Source: Desulfurococcales archaeon
GTDB lineage: Archaea; Thermoproteota; Thermoprotei_A; Sulfolobales; NBVN01
Assembly (NCBI GenBank): GCA_023255955.1
Contig: JAGDWD010000007.1
Span: 197,929-261,928 of the forward strand
Length of the DNA: 64,000 bases
Direction: 5' to 3'
The position numbers and the translations under genes were made by a program. The notes under the pieces are model-generated. The model was not told the origin of the DNA and ran no database searches. It was given only the letters and a program-made list of their open reading frames with translations. Below, in pieces: positions 1 through 8,255 of this stretch (its first letter is position 1; every line of letters starts with the position of its first letter).

Positions 1-228
1 CTTTACCTGCTCTAGGTAGCTCCAGTTAGAGACGTAGACCACTCTCATTCCGTAACTCCTGAGGAGCTCCACGAACCTGGATAATCCGAACCGTCCGGGG
101 TTTATTGGTGAAGACCCTGGTGAGTAAGGAGAAGGTAAGTCGACGTATTCAAGGATAGCTGTAGAGAACACTATAAACACTAGGAGGGCCAGAAGAGCAA
201 TACTCAGTACTCTCAGTGCTACTGACAT
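1..228 (-). CDS. DUF4350-like membrane-anchored protein, partial at window edge
   Basis: This is the N-terminal 76 codons of a gene that runs off the left edge. The ATG is at 228-226. An N-terminal membrane segment (about residues 5-25, VLSIALLALLVFIVFSTAIL) is followed by an extracytoplasmic stretch containing NPGRFGLSRFVELLRSYGMR. The pattern NPG-x(3,6)-L-x2-LLxxxG is what I know as the start of the DUF4350 domain, a GATase-like fold found in membrane operons with MoxR and DUF58 proteins. The start overlaps the stop of the 63-residue gene upstream, so both are read from one transcript. The family call is inference from a short fragment. Confidence 0.6.
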   Translation of the reverse strand, partial: MSVALRVLSIALLALLVFIVFSTAILEYVDLPSPYSPGSSPINPGRFGLSRFVELLRSYGMRVVYVSNWSYLEQVK

Positions 229-410
229 TTTTTCTCACTAGCTTGGAGGCTTATGAGCCGTAGACCTGCTGAGAGAATGGCAAGCCCTGAAACTAGAGAT
301 ACTATGGACGTCGCTACCATGGCGAGCATCATGAACACAACAGACATAGCTAGCATCACAAGCGATACTAACAGAAACATCAGAGCAATACTTCTAAGTG
401 AGATACTCAT
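219..410 (-). CDS. small two-helix membrane protein
   Basis: This 63-residue protein is almost entirely hydrophobic. Two predicted membrane helices (about residues 5-27 and 29-50) precede a short basic cytoplasmic tail ending SEKKCQ. Its ATG overlaps the stop of the 186-residue gene upstream by four bases (ATGA) and its end overlaps the DUF4350-like gene, so it is the middle cistron of a minus-strand operon. I do not recognise a family. The tight coupling and membrane character suggest it works with its two neighbours, but that is inference. Confidence 0.55.
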   Translation of the reverse strand: MSISLRSIALMFLLVSLVMLAMSVVFMMLAMVATSIVSLVSGLAILSAGLRLISLQASEKKCQ

Positions 411-967
411 ATTAGCCCCAACCCCCTAAAAAGATCTCCTAGATGACATATGGACTCAACTACCTTCATGAAGAATTCGGAAGTAGGTTCGGGGAAAGCT
501 AAGGCAATGACCACTATAACCGCTGACGTGGTTAGACCTGCGTAGTAGACAGCCCTGTGGATTTTCTCGGTCAAAATAGGTAACGCGGTAAGTACAGATA
601 GAAATACCGTTGCTAGGAGGGTGAGGAGTCTGCCACTCGTAGTCGCATTTCCGATGAAGAACATAACCACAGGATAGATAACCAACGTTAAGGAGAAGAT
701 GAGAAGCACTGAATACAGAATCTCAAGTACTTCAGCATTGTACTCTGCTACTGTTAAAGCCTTCAATGTGTGGTGTGCGTACAAAGCTATAAACGCTAGT
801 AGAGCCATATTACCGAAAACTGTTTCGATAGCAAAAACGAAGAGGGGGTGTCCCTTCAATGCCCCGAGGTATGAGTATCCCAATAAGAACAGTGACAGTG
901 AGAGCACTATAAACACCACTACCAGACCCTTATTAACAGCTGATCTAACCTGACCCAAGCTACTCAC
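407..967 (-). CDS. multi-pass membrane protein, function unknown
   Basis: This 186-residue protein has about five hydrophobic segments (roughly residues 14-32, 48-65, 82-106, 113-131 and 140-158) and no visible catalytic motif. It is the first gene of the operon that continues into the 63-residue protein and the DUF4350-like protein. Operons of this make-up (several membrane proteins plus DUF4350) often belong to MoxR/DUF58 assemblies, but MoxR and DUF58 genes would lie outside this window. A plus-strand reading frame on the opposite strand is judged a shadow. Confidence 0.55.
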   Translation of the reverse strand: MSSLGQVRSAVNKGLVVVFIVLSLSLFLLGYSYLGALKGHPLFVFAIETVFGNMALLAFIALYAHHTLKALTVAEYNAEVLEILYSVLLIFSLTLVIYPVVMFFIGNATTSGRLLTLLATVFLSVLTALPILTEKIHRAVYYAGLTTSAVIVVIALAFPEPTSEFFMKVVESICHLGDLFRGLGLI

Positions 968-1081
968 TCCCAGGAAGCTCTTCTTTCAAACGTTAAAAGA
1001 ATATGAGGCATGCTACATAGTGTTCTACTGAGAGTCAGTGAGAATATCGGTAAGATATAGTTCTTTAAGGATGAGGAAATG

Positions 1082-3196
1082 TTATTCAGCTACCATGTAG
1101 CAACCAGGTCTTTTTTCATATATGTCTCCTGATCTTTTTAGGTTACCTACTATTCTCTCAAGGGTTCCATGATCGATCCCTACTGCCTGCGCAAACCTCT
1201 CTAGCTCCGCATACTTAACGCATTCGTCTCTTCTGCCGTGCTCTCTTATATACTCCAAGACCGCTATCTCCTTGTCTCTGAGGCTCTTGGCTTTCCCTGT
1301 CATGAATATATCTACGTCTATCAATCCGGTCTCAACATCCATCCCAACTTTCTCCAGGACGGAATTCATTAATCTCACAGCCTCTAAGGCGTCTTCAGCG
1401 TCAACCTCATTCTTCAATGCCATCTTAGCGTGTGCCTCAGCAAGTCTTATGAGTGCTTCAAGCTGTCTCGTAGTGATAGCTAGGGGGGCGTTTGGATCAG
1501 CAGCACTTCTCTTTCTTAGCTCTATATAGTAGTTCTCAATAATTTTTGAAGCCTCATCGCTGAGTCTCGGCTTAACGTACTTCCTAGCATATGCTATATA
1601 CTTCCTCATGATTTCTGGGGGAATCTCAGCTCTAGCTCCCTCCGTACTATGAACATCTAGAACGTGTCTCACTATCTGCCTATCTCGGTCTATCTCGGCT
1701 ACATCCTTGATTATGAATATTAGGTCGAATCTTGATAGGATCGTAACAGGTAGGTTGATATTACCTGGAAGCCCGAGGCTATCCACATACCTCCCACGCT
1801 TCGGGTTCCCAGCAGCAAGTACTGAGGCCCTCGCACTGAGCCTAGCATGTATCCCTGCCTTAGATATCGTGACAGTACCTTGCTCCATAGCCTCATGGAT
1901 AGCAACCCTATCCTCATCCCTCATCTTATCGATTTCATCTACCGATACTATGCCCCCATCTGCTAGGACCATAGCACCAGCCTCAAGGAAGAACTCACCA
2001 GTCTGTTTATCTCTAACTACAGCTGCTGTGAGACCTGCCGCGGAAGATCCCTTACCGGTAGTGTAGAGCCCTCTAGGAGCTATCCTAGAGGCGTATTGAA
2101 GTAGCTGGCTCTTAGCTGTACCCGGATCACCGATTATTAATACATGGATCTCTCCTCTAATTCGAGTACCGTCACTGAGAACCTTAGGAACACCACCAAA
2201 CAGTAGAAGAGCTATGGCCTCCTTAAGATCCCAATATCCGTAAATAGCTGGAGCAATGCTCGCCACTATCTTTCTCCGTATCATGGGGTCCCGCGCTAGC
2301 TCCCTTATTTTAACCTCATCCTCGGGGCTTATGTTAACTTCCTCCAGAAGCCTCTGTGCCGGTATAACGTTGTTTGCGTCGACATAGAAATCATACACTG
2401 ATAACCCCTTCCTACCACCTTTAAACAGCTTAATTATACCTATCAGTGAGACTCTGTCACCAGGTCTAACAACATCCACTAAATCCTCAGTAAGTACCAC
2501 ATCTATGGATCTCGGGAGCTGCCCAGGAGGTATGTCCTCAGGTCTTTCCTGCAGGGTCAGGAGCTGCCAATCAATAAAGGTAGATTTCTCTAAGACCAAT
2601 CTATACGATCCTCTACGTGAGAAACCTCCCTCATCGGAAAACTCAGCCACGCATCTCGGACAGTATGAGGGTCTCTCCACCTCCTCCAACTCCCTATCAT
2701 CCGGAGGCCAGGTGAACTCGTGTTGTGTACCGTCAGGTAGCACGTGTACATATGCTGCCTTTACTATTTTCTCTTTAGGTGGTGTTGCCCTAACGACTAT
2801 GCCCTCCAACATTACTAGCTTATTTAGTAGGTCGCTCCGAATCTCTCTGAGTGGGGTGGTCCGAACCCAGCCACTGAGGCGTCCGTAGAATTTTCTTATC
2901 TTCTCAGCATATTTCTCATCAATGTCCCTCACTATGTTCTTTATAGCCCCGGAGATAGCTTCTAAAGCTAGTTGGGGTTCTCTCTCTAAGATGATTAGTA
3001 GATTATCATCGTACTTAGCTAGATCTTCATAGTCTATAGCTATAGATTTCCTCTCGTAAAACACCATCTCCTTTATTCTCTTTATATATTTCCTCTCCCC
3101 ATGTTCATCCACGTAGTTCTGAATAAAGTCCTGATACGCGGTTAGATAGTCTATGCCCGCTACCTCGTTTTCCGGTGATATAGAGTTACTTAACAT
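1082..3196 (-). CDS. mcm: MCM replicative DNA helicase
   Basis: At 704 residues this is a complete archaeal minichromosome maintenance protein, the hexameric 3'-5' helicase that unwinds DNA at replication forks. The N-terminal half carries the OB and zinc-binding region; the second half of the zinc site is CPRC (about residue 180), while the first half is unusual, with histidines where relatives often have H..C. The AAA+ core has Walker A GDPGTAKSQ (about residue 357), the MCM-type Walker B region DGGIVSVDEIDKM and the arginine-finger motif LSRFDLIF. A C-terminal winged-helix tail follows. Its ATG overlaps the end of the gins23 gene by 11 bases, the usual crenarchaeal order, which couples synthesis of two parts of the CMG helicase. 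Confidence 0.97.
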   Translation of the reverse strand: MLSNSISPENEVAGIDYLTAYQDFIQNYVDEHGERKYIKRIKEMVFYERKSIAIDYEDLAKYDDNLLIILEREPQLALEAISGAIKNIVRDIDEKYAEKIRKFYGRLSGWVRTTPLREIRSDLLNKLVMLEGIVVRATPPKEKIVKAAYVHVLPDGTQHEFTWPPDDRELEEVERPSYCPRCVAEFSDEGGFSRRGSYRLVLEKSTFIDWQLLTLQERPEDIPPGQLPRSIDVVLTEDLVDVVRPGDRVSLIGIIKLFKGGRKGLSVYDFYVDANNVIPAQRLLEEVNISPEDEVKIRELARDPMIRRKIVASIAPAIYGYWDLKEAIALLLFGGVPKVLSDGTRIRGEIHVLIIGDPGTAKSQLLQYASRIAPRGLYTTGKGSSAAGLTAAVVRDKQTGEFFLEAGAMVLADGGIVSVDEIDKMRDEDRVAIHEAMEQGTVTISKAGIHARLSARASVLAAGNPKRGRYVDSLGLPGNINLPVTILSRFDLIFIIKDVAEIDRDRQIVRHVLDVHSTEGARAEIPPEIMRKYIAYARKYVKPRLSDEASKIIENYYIELRKRSAADPNAPLAITTRQLEALIRLAEAHAKMALKNEVDAEDALEAVRLMNSVLEKVGMDVETGLIDVDIFMTGKAKSLRDKEIAVLEYIREHGRRDECVKYAELERFAQAVGIDHGTLERIVGNLKRSGDIYEKRPGCYMVAE

Positions 3197-3770
3197 ACCT
3201 CAACACCGAGTTTTTCCAGGAATTCAGGACTTCTTTTAATGACTTGAACAGAACTATTTCCTCCAGGATCTTACTAATATCGCTGGGTTGCCTCACATCA
3301 AGGTTTAAGGCAGCATTCACTATCTTTATTGTCCTTAGGTCGAGTAGGTTAACTAGGGCTCCTCTCAGTTTTTCTACCCTAGCTAGCTCAGCTACATCTG
3401 CTTCTTTACTTAGCCTCGATAGCATGAGTCCTGCCGAGAAGTATATGTCTTCTCTCACATCAGCCAAGATGTTACCCCTAGTACTTCTCTCCATATGATA
3501 GTACTTTAAAAGATCGACGTCCCTAATAGTGGAATCACGTATCTCAGCATACCCACGACCACTGAGTTCCAGCGCGAGCCATAGGGGGAGGCTAACTTCG
3601 TCACCTTTCCTTATCTCGAATCTTTCTCTATCTATCGTTAGAACGCCAAGATCGCTTAAAGCAAGTACACGAACGTTACTCAGCAGTCTGTGAACCCTAA
3701 CTAAAGCTATGTAGGTTTCTGGGGCTACTAACACGCTCACACCTGATTTTAGTTGAGTTTCGAAAAACAT
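3186..3770 (-). CDS. gins23: GINS complex subunit Gins23
   Basis: This 194-residue protein matches archaeal Gins23, the homologue of eukaryotic Psf2/Psf3. It combines with Gins15 and binds MCM and the Cdc45/RecJ-like protein in the replicative helicase. The small B domain comes first (KGDEVSLPLWLALEL, about residue 56) and the helical A domain follows (YFSAGLMLSRLSKEADVAEL), the order typical of Gins23. It lies directly upstream of mcm with overlapping reading frames. GINS sequences are weakly conserved, so the call rests on domain order plus gene context. Confidence 0.85.
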   Translation of the reverse strand: MFFETQLKSGVSVLVAPETYIALVRVHRLLSNVRVLALSDLGVLTIDRERFEIRKGDEVSLPLWLALELSGRGYAEIRDSTIRDVDLLKYYHMERSTRGNILADVREDIYFSAGLMLSRLSKEADVAELARVEKLRGALVNLLDLRTIKIVNAALNLDVRQPSDISKILEEIVLFKSLKEVLNSWKNSVLRYVK

Positions 3771-3839
3771 ATTAACTCTGGTCTTAGTGAGACCCTAGCT
3801 GTGCTGGGTAGTATAGTAGTTTAAATATCTTATATCCTC

Positions 3840-4541
3840 CTAGTCTTTATATACCGCAAATACCATAGCATGATCCTTGTCGTAAGGGTCTAAGTGAACC
3901 ACGTCAAGAACTTCAAATCCTCCCCTCTCAAGGGTTCCTATCTCTCTTAGATATATCTCATCCGGCTCCTTCGTAACATCTATGCTTCTAGCCTTAATTG
4001 CTAGGTATAGATAGCCACCCTTCTTTAGGAAGAGCTTCGCGTTAGCTACTACGATACTGGCCTGTTCAGGTTGAGCTACGTCAGCGTAGAGCACATCGGT
4101 TGTGGGAACTATGTGTGAGTACCTACCGGGAAACCTAGCATCAGCGAGTATCGGTATGATGTTCTTTCTGTAGTCTGCTACTGATACAAGTTCTCTCATA
4201 ACCCTAGGCGCGAACTCAACCGCATATATGTATCCCTCGTTTCCTACTATATCGGATATGTGGCTAGCAGTTGTCCCGCTACCAGCTCCTAGATAGAGAA
4301 CTTTACTACCTTTCGTTATGACCAGCTCTTTAATCCCCTTATATAGGGAGGCCGCTAACTTACTTCTTATGTGATTCCACTCTCTGTATTCGGTATCTCC
4401 ATAGTTAAATAACCACTCACCGTAAACCCTACGACCCGGTGTTAGATTTCGAGTAGCTAGTCTGACAGATCCATCTTCTAACTCAACTATGTAGACGTTC
4501 CTATAGCTTGGGTGTTCCTTTACGGAGATTACTTCAACCAT
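3840..4541 (-). CDS. flpA: fibrillarin, rRNA/tRNA 2'-O-methyltransferase
   Basis: This 233-residue protein is archaeal fibrillarin, the catalytic subunit of C/D box sRNPs. It transfers a methyl group from S-adenosylmethionine to the ribose 2'-OH of rRNA and tRNA under guide-RNA direction. The SAM motif I is LYLGAGSGTTASHISDI (about residue 82), followed by YAVEFAPRVMRELV and the ADVAQPEQ segment, all family hallmarks. It lies 41 bp downstream of nop5, its direct binding partner, as in most archaea, so the pair is probably cotranscribed. Confidence 0.97.
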   Translation of the reverse strand: MVEVISVKEHPSYRNVYIVELEDGSVRLATRNLTPGRRVYGEWLFNYGDTEYREWNHIRSKLAASLYKGIKELVITKGSKVLYLGAGSGTTASHISDIVGNEGYIYAVEFAPRVMRELVSVADYRKNIIPILADARFPGRYSHIVPTTDVLYADVAQPEQASIVVANAKLFLKKGGYLYLAIKARSIDVTKEPDEIYLREIGTLERGGFEVLDVVHLDPYDKDHAMVFAVYKD

Positions 4542-4582
4542 AGCTCTACCTCCTCTCCTAATGAGCTTAGGAAGTTTATAAC

Positions 4583-5785
4583 CTACTTCTTCCCACGTCT
4601 TGCTGGTTTAGAGGGTTTAGCAGCTGGCGGTGCTCTGGGCGGCGGCTTTGCGTAGAGGGTCTTAACTTCCTGGATTCTATCCTCGAGAAGCTTCTTAAGT
4701 CTCGGAGCTATGAAGCGCCCTGTGTAGTAGTCTGCCCTAGCAGCTATAGCGAGCTTCGTAGCTAGAGCTCTCGCTATCTTACCCCTCTGCCACCTCGGTG
4801 ATTTATGTATCTCAGCGTACTGGAATATTACTCCGTGTTTTGGAGGTTTACCACCTGTTCTCAGTGCCCTGAATAGTGCCTTCTCAGCTCCTAGTACCTG
4901 TATTGTGCTAGCTGGTAGTTTAGCTAAGTCCTCTAAGCTTCCAGCGAGGCTCAGTAACCTAGCCCCGAGTAGGGGTCCTACCAGTTCCGTTATGTTAGGT
5001 GCTACCTCCTTCATTACCTGCTCTATGTAGTCTGTGAGGTCGCTCCTCATCTCGTACAGGGTTAGTAGTAGACTACTGAAGCTCTGTATCTTACTTAAAT
5101 CTAGCTCCGAAATTTCAGCGCCGATGCTGTCCTTAGCTACCTTAGCTAATTTCTCCGCTCTACTACCCTTAATACCGAGCTTAGATAAGTTCTCTATAGT
5201 GAAGTTGGATCTGGACCCTATGTTTGTCACGAGCTTAGCGTACTCTTCATGCTCTTTCACTAGATCGTCAAGCTCCGGAAAATGAACACTGTACCACTCT
5301 CTCAGTCTTGAAGCGAAGAGATTTATTGTCTTATCTAAGTCGTCGATAGCCCTAATAGCCTGTATAGCCATTAAATCCCTCTTGAGAGCTTCCCGCCTGA
5401 GCTTCGATCTAGTAACACCCATAGCTACCTCGTAGATTAGCTTGTTGAATTCCTCGAAGTCCTTAGCTAAACCCTCCTTCACAGCTATACCTGGAGTAGA
5501 ATCTCTTAACTTCATCAGTAATTCGTCTCTGGGGTTAACAACGTATTTAAGATTCCTATGCGCAAGAAAAGAGGCTTCAGCGTCTGTCGCAACAATAAAG
5601 AGAACGTCAGGACCTGCTAGCCTGTCCACTAAGCTTGCGAATTCCTGGCTTACCTCTCCAGCCTCTAGTTTCAGCGCTCTCTCAATGATATACCCAATAT
5701 CTTTTTCAACAAGGTTGTATTCTACATTACCGTCTTCACGCATAGCAAGAGCTCCTATTATTGTTTCCAGTAGTGCCACCTTCAT
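4583..5785 (-). CDS. nop5: C/D box sRNP scaffold protein Nop5 (Nop56/58)
   Basis: This 400-residue Nop5 bridges fibrillarin and the L7Ae-bound kink-turn of C/D guide RNAs. The N-terminal domain that contacts fibrillarin is followed by a coiled coil (about residues 115-245) and the Nop domain, which contains GPLLGARLLSLAGSL and the signature GKPPKHGVIFQ. The C-terminus is a basic, proline/alanine-rich tail (PPPRAPPAAKPSKPARRGKK) of the kind that contacts RNA. Fibrillarin follows directly. Confidence 0.97.
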   Translation of the reverse strand: MKVALLETIIGALAMREDGNVEYNLVEKDIGYIIERALKLEAGEVSQEFASLVDRLAGPDVLFIVATDAEASFLAHRNLKYVVNPRDELLMKLRDSTPGIAVKEGLAKDFEEFNKLIYEVAMGVTRSKLRREALKRDLMAIQAIRAIDDLDKTINLFASRLREWYSVHFPELDDLVKEHEEYAKLVTNIGSRSNFTIENLSKLGIKGSRAEKLAKVAKDSIGAEISELDLSKIQSFSSLLLTLYEMRSDLTDYIEQVMKEVAPNITELVGPLLGARLLSLAGSLEDLAKLPASTIQVLGAEKALFRALRTGGKPPKHGVIFQYAEIHKSPRWQRGKIARALATKLAIAARADYYTGRFIAPRLKKLLEDRIQEVKTLYAKPPPRAPPAAKPSKPARRGKK

Positions 5786-5962
5786 TTAATGCCCTTCTAA
5801 TAACTGCTTTCTAAGTAATATATAAGAATTACCTTAGCTGAACTCTTTGGTGTGGTTCCTGGTAGGTACTCACCATGAAGCCTGCCTAAACAATCTACGA
5901 CGTGTGGTGGTATGCTACTAATTCCTTAGGAGTTACTGCAGTATTGGTTGGAGGTGGCGTAG

Positions 5963-6418
5963 TTGGTTGGATCTAGAAGGTCTAGGGGCTTCAGGGCCGA
6001 GAGAGATCTTGTTACGAAGTTATGGGCCAGGGGCTTCGCTGTTATGAGGGCACCAGCTAGCGGATCTAAAGTTAAGAGAGCAGCGTATCCCGACGTTGTA
6101 GCTATTAGGAAGGGTCATGTAGCTGTATTTGAGGTTAAATCAAGGTCTAAAGAGGAGAATATATATATCGAGAAAGAGCAGGTGGATAAACTAGTAGAGT
6201 TCGCTACTAGGGCCAGTGGGAAAGCTTACATAGCGGTCAAAGTAGCTGGGAGCGATTGGGTCTTTATACCCGTAGAGCTACTAGAGCCTACAGCCTCGGG
6301 TTATAAAGTAAGCCGTGAGATCCTAGCGAGAGGACTTAACATCGAGCAATTAGAGGTCGATTTAGGCATCAGGGAAACCTTAGATAAATATATTAAACCA
6401 CAACATAGCCAAGCCTAA
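5963..6418 (+). CDS. hjc: Holliday junction resolvase Hjc
   Basis: This 151-residue protein is the archaeal Holliday junction resolvase, a homodimeric nuclease of the PD-(D/E)xK fold. Visible motifs are SRRSRGFRAERDLV near the N-terminus, AYPDVVAIRKG (catalytic Asp) and VFEVKSR (E-x-K), in the expected order. It starts with TTG at 5963, with a strong ribosome binding site GGAGGTG about six bases upstream. It is transcribed away from nop5 and followed by the SRP RNA gene on the other strand. Confidence 0.93.
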   Translation: MVGSRRSRGFRAERDLVTKLWARGFAVMRAPASGSKVKRAAYPDVVAIRKGHVAVFEVKSRSKEENIYIEKEQVDKLVEFATRASGKAYIAVKVAGSDWVFIPVELLEPTASGYKVSREILARGLNIEQLEVDLGIRETLDKYIKPQHSQA

Positions 6419-6487
6419 GTTGGGCTACCGAGTAAGGTAGTGAAAGAGAATACGAATATGTTTCGAAAGCATATTGAGCTCTTAAAC

Positions 6488-6802
6488 GGGGGTGTGCGGC
6501 CCCCGCCTACCTGAGGACCACCTACCCCAGGGATCAGCGAGCCGTCCTCCGCCCGGTGACCCATGAACGCTGGTGTCGGAGGTTAGGTTGCTCCCTTCCG
6601 GGCCTGGCCAGGTTCCCTCCGCAAAGGCGGTAGACCCCTCCCTCCAGAGGGACCTCCGCCACCACCAGCCCCATGGGGCGGACTTCATCGCTGACTCGCT
6701 GACCTTAGGGTAGGGGCCCCTCAGGCAGGCTAGGTTACTGGCCCCGCTTTACGCCTTCGGTAGAGGGAGGCGGCGAACTCCCAGCCCTACCCGCACACCC
6801 CC
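6488..6802 (-). ncRNA. ffs: signal recognition particle RNA (7S RNA)
   Basis: Read on the minus strand this 315-nt segment opens with GGGGGTGTGCGG and closes with the complementary CCGCACACCCCC, the 5'/3' helix that closes archaeal SRP RNAs. Inside are the S-domain helix 8 signature GGCCAGGCCCGGAAGGGAGC (6586-6610 region) with the adjacent CAACC loop, and the Alu-end GGGAGTTCGCCGCC segment. Length, GC content and motif order all fit archaeal 7S RNA. A 68-codon reading frame inside it is an artefact. The ends are set by the closing helix and may shift by a few bases. Confidence 0.95.
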
Positions 6803-6825
6803 ATGCAACTACAGATGTTAAGCTA

Positions 6826-6837
6826 GTTTTTATCTTT
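6826..6837 (-). promoter_or_regulatory. TATA box for SRP RNA
   Basis: On the minus strand AAAGATAAAAAC lies 24-35 bp upstream of the first base of the SRP RNA, the normal archaeal TATA-to-start distance, with an A-rich BRE-like flank. The surrounding DNA is much more AT-rich than the RNA gene. Confidence 0.55.
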
Positions 6838-6937
6838 CATGTCTTCCCCGCTAGAATACTTTAACATATTGCTGTCACAGCGCGGTTAAGTAAAGGAGCG
6901 TAAGTTAATTGTTCGGCAACAGCTAGGTGAAGACTGT

Positions 6938-8131
6938 TCAACTACTAAGTCCGGGAGCGCTATAGACTTTCATGTACTCTCCCTGAGGTACTGACGTAAC
7001 TCCAGGCGGGAGCATCACGAACCCATGGGAACGTAATACTGTGGCTTGGTTCGATGACGGGGTCTCCATTATCTTTACCTCTAAGGTCTCCTCGTTTACT
7101 AGCTCGACGAACCTTATTCTAGTGAAGCTTGCGAACCTCCCTAGGTATCTATACTCAGACACATTCTTGTAGTAACCAAGTAAGTTATGTGCTCTCGGTG
7201 CGGATCCCTGCATCACCTTTAACAAAGGTTGTAGTATGAACACTGTCCCAACGATAGTAGATTGGAAAAGCCCTGGCAGGAGAACTATCGGTTTCCCTCT
7301 AACAGATGCTAAGGTAGTAACGCGCCCAGGTTGTATAGCCACACCCCTAAATAGGATACTGCTGTCGTGAAGCTCCGTGATGGTCCTTAACACGACATCT
7401 CTATCTCCAAGAGATGCCCCACCTACTGTGGCTATTAAGTCGTAGGAGGATAGCCAGCTCTCCATGTAGGCTTTTAAGGTCTCCACGGAGTCCTCTACCG
7501 GATCCGAGACATAAGCCTCCGCTCCCACAGCCTCACACATATGCTTGATCAAAATGCTACTGGATTCTCTTTTCAATCCAGTAACGAACTCCGTTCCTGT
7601 GGGGACTATGAGGATCTTCGGTTTTCTATAAACCCTAACTACGTTAATCCCGAGCTCTACGAGAACTCTAGCAGTTAACGGTGTAACAACATCCCCCCTC
7701 CTGCATAAGACCTCACCCTCACGTATATCGGTTCCTCTTCTAATCACCTCATGAAATCTCTCATATCTTCTGGGGATAGCAATGTGATCTTCATCCACGA
7801 ACCTCACAGATTCTACTGGGACTACTGCTACAGCCCCGTCGGCAATAAACTCACCTGTTCTTACGTAAGTAGCCTCACAGTGGTTTAGGGTATCTTTGCT
7901 CACAATCTTTAAAATATTCTTGTCACACTCGGCTATGGCGTAACCATCTACATGTGATATATCACGTTCAGGTATGTCTTTAGGGGCCACAATATCCTCA
8001 GCTAAAAATCTCCCTATGGCGTCCTTAGGCTTAACCATCTCAATTCCTAGGGGTCTAACCACGTTAGAAATTGTTGAGGTAACATCGTCTAGGTTAATGT
8101 ACTTAAACATGTAGGATGTTGACGTCCTCAA
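6938..8131 (-). CDS. moeA: MoeA-like molybdopterin molybdenumtransferase
   Basis: This 397-residue protein has the MoeA architecture. The enzyme inserts molybdate or tungstate into adenylated molybdopterin, and tungsten cofactors are common in hyperthermophiles. Visible features are the N-terminal domain with ISHVDGYAIAE (usually xMDGYA), the MogA-like domain with VPTGTEFVTG and TVGGASLGDRDVV, and RGVAIQPG. The usual PGNP/PGYP motif near the end of the MogA-like domain reads LPGLFQST here, a departure from typical MoeA. Length is normal. The start could be the ATG at 8131 or Met8. It stands alone between the SRP RNA and trkH. Confidence 0.85.
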   Translation of the reverse strand: MRTSTSYMFKYINLDDVTSTISNVVRPLGIEMVKPKDAIGRFLAEDIVAPKDIPERDISHVDGYAIAECDKNILKIVSKDTLNHCEATYVRTGEFIADGAVAVVPVESVRFVDEDHIAIPRRYERFHEVIRRGTDIREGEVLCRRGDVVTPLTARVLVELGINVVRVYRKPKILIVPTGTEFVTGLKRESSSILIKHMCEAVGAEAYVSDPVEDSVETLKAYMESWLSSYDLIATVGGASLGDRDVVLRTITELHDSSILFRGVAIQPGRVTTLASVRGKPIVLLPGLFQSTIVGTVFILQPLLKVMQGSAPRAHNLLGYYKNVSEYRYLGRFASFTRIRFVELVNEETLEVKIMETPSSNQATVLRSHGFVMLPPGVTSVPQGEYMKVYSAPGLSS

Positions 8132-8255
8132 GGTACATCACACCTAAATACGTTTGCTAAGTAGCAAAATAACCTATCCAGCTCCCAACGTGGTTTTGTC
8201 TAGAGGTTATAGCTGGAAACATCGTTTTAGAGGGTTAAAGATAGAGTAGCTAAGG

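Noticed and set aside
6482-6688. 68-codon minus-strand reading frame
   Set aside because: It lies inside the SRP RNA and reflects its GC-rich composition.
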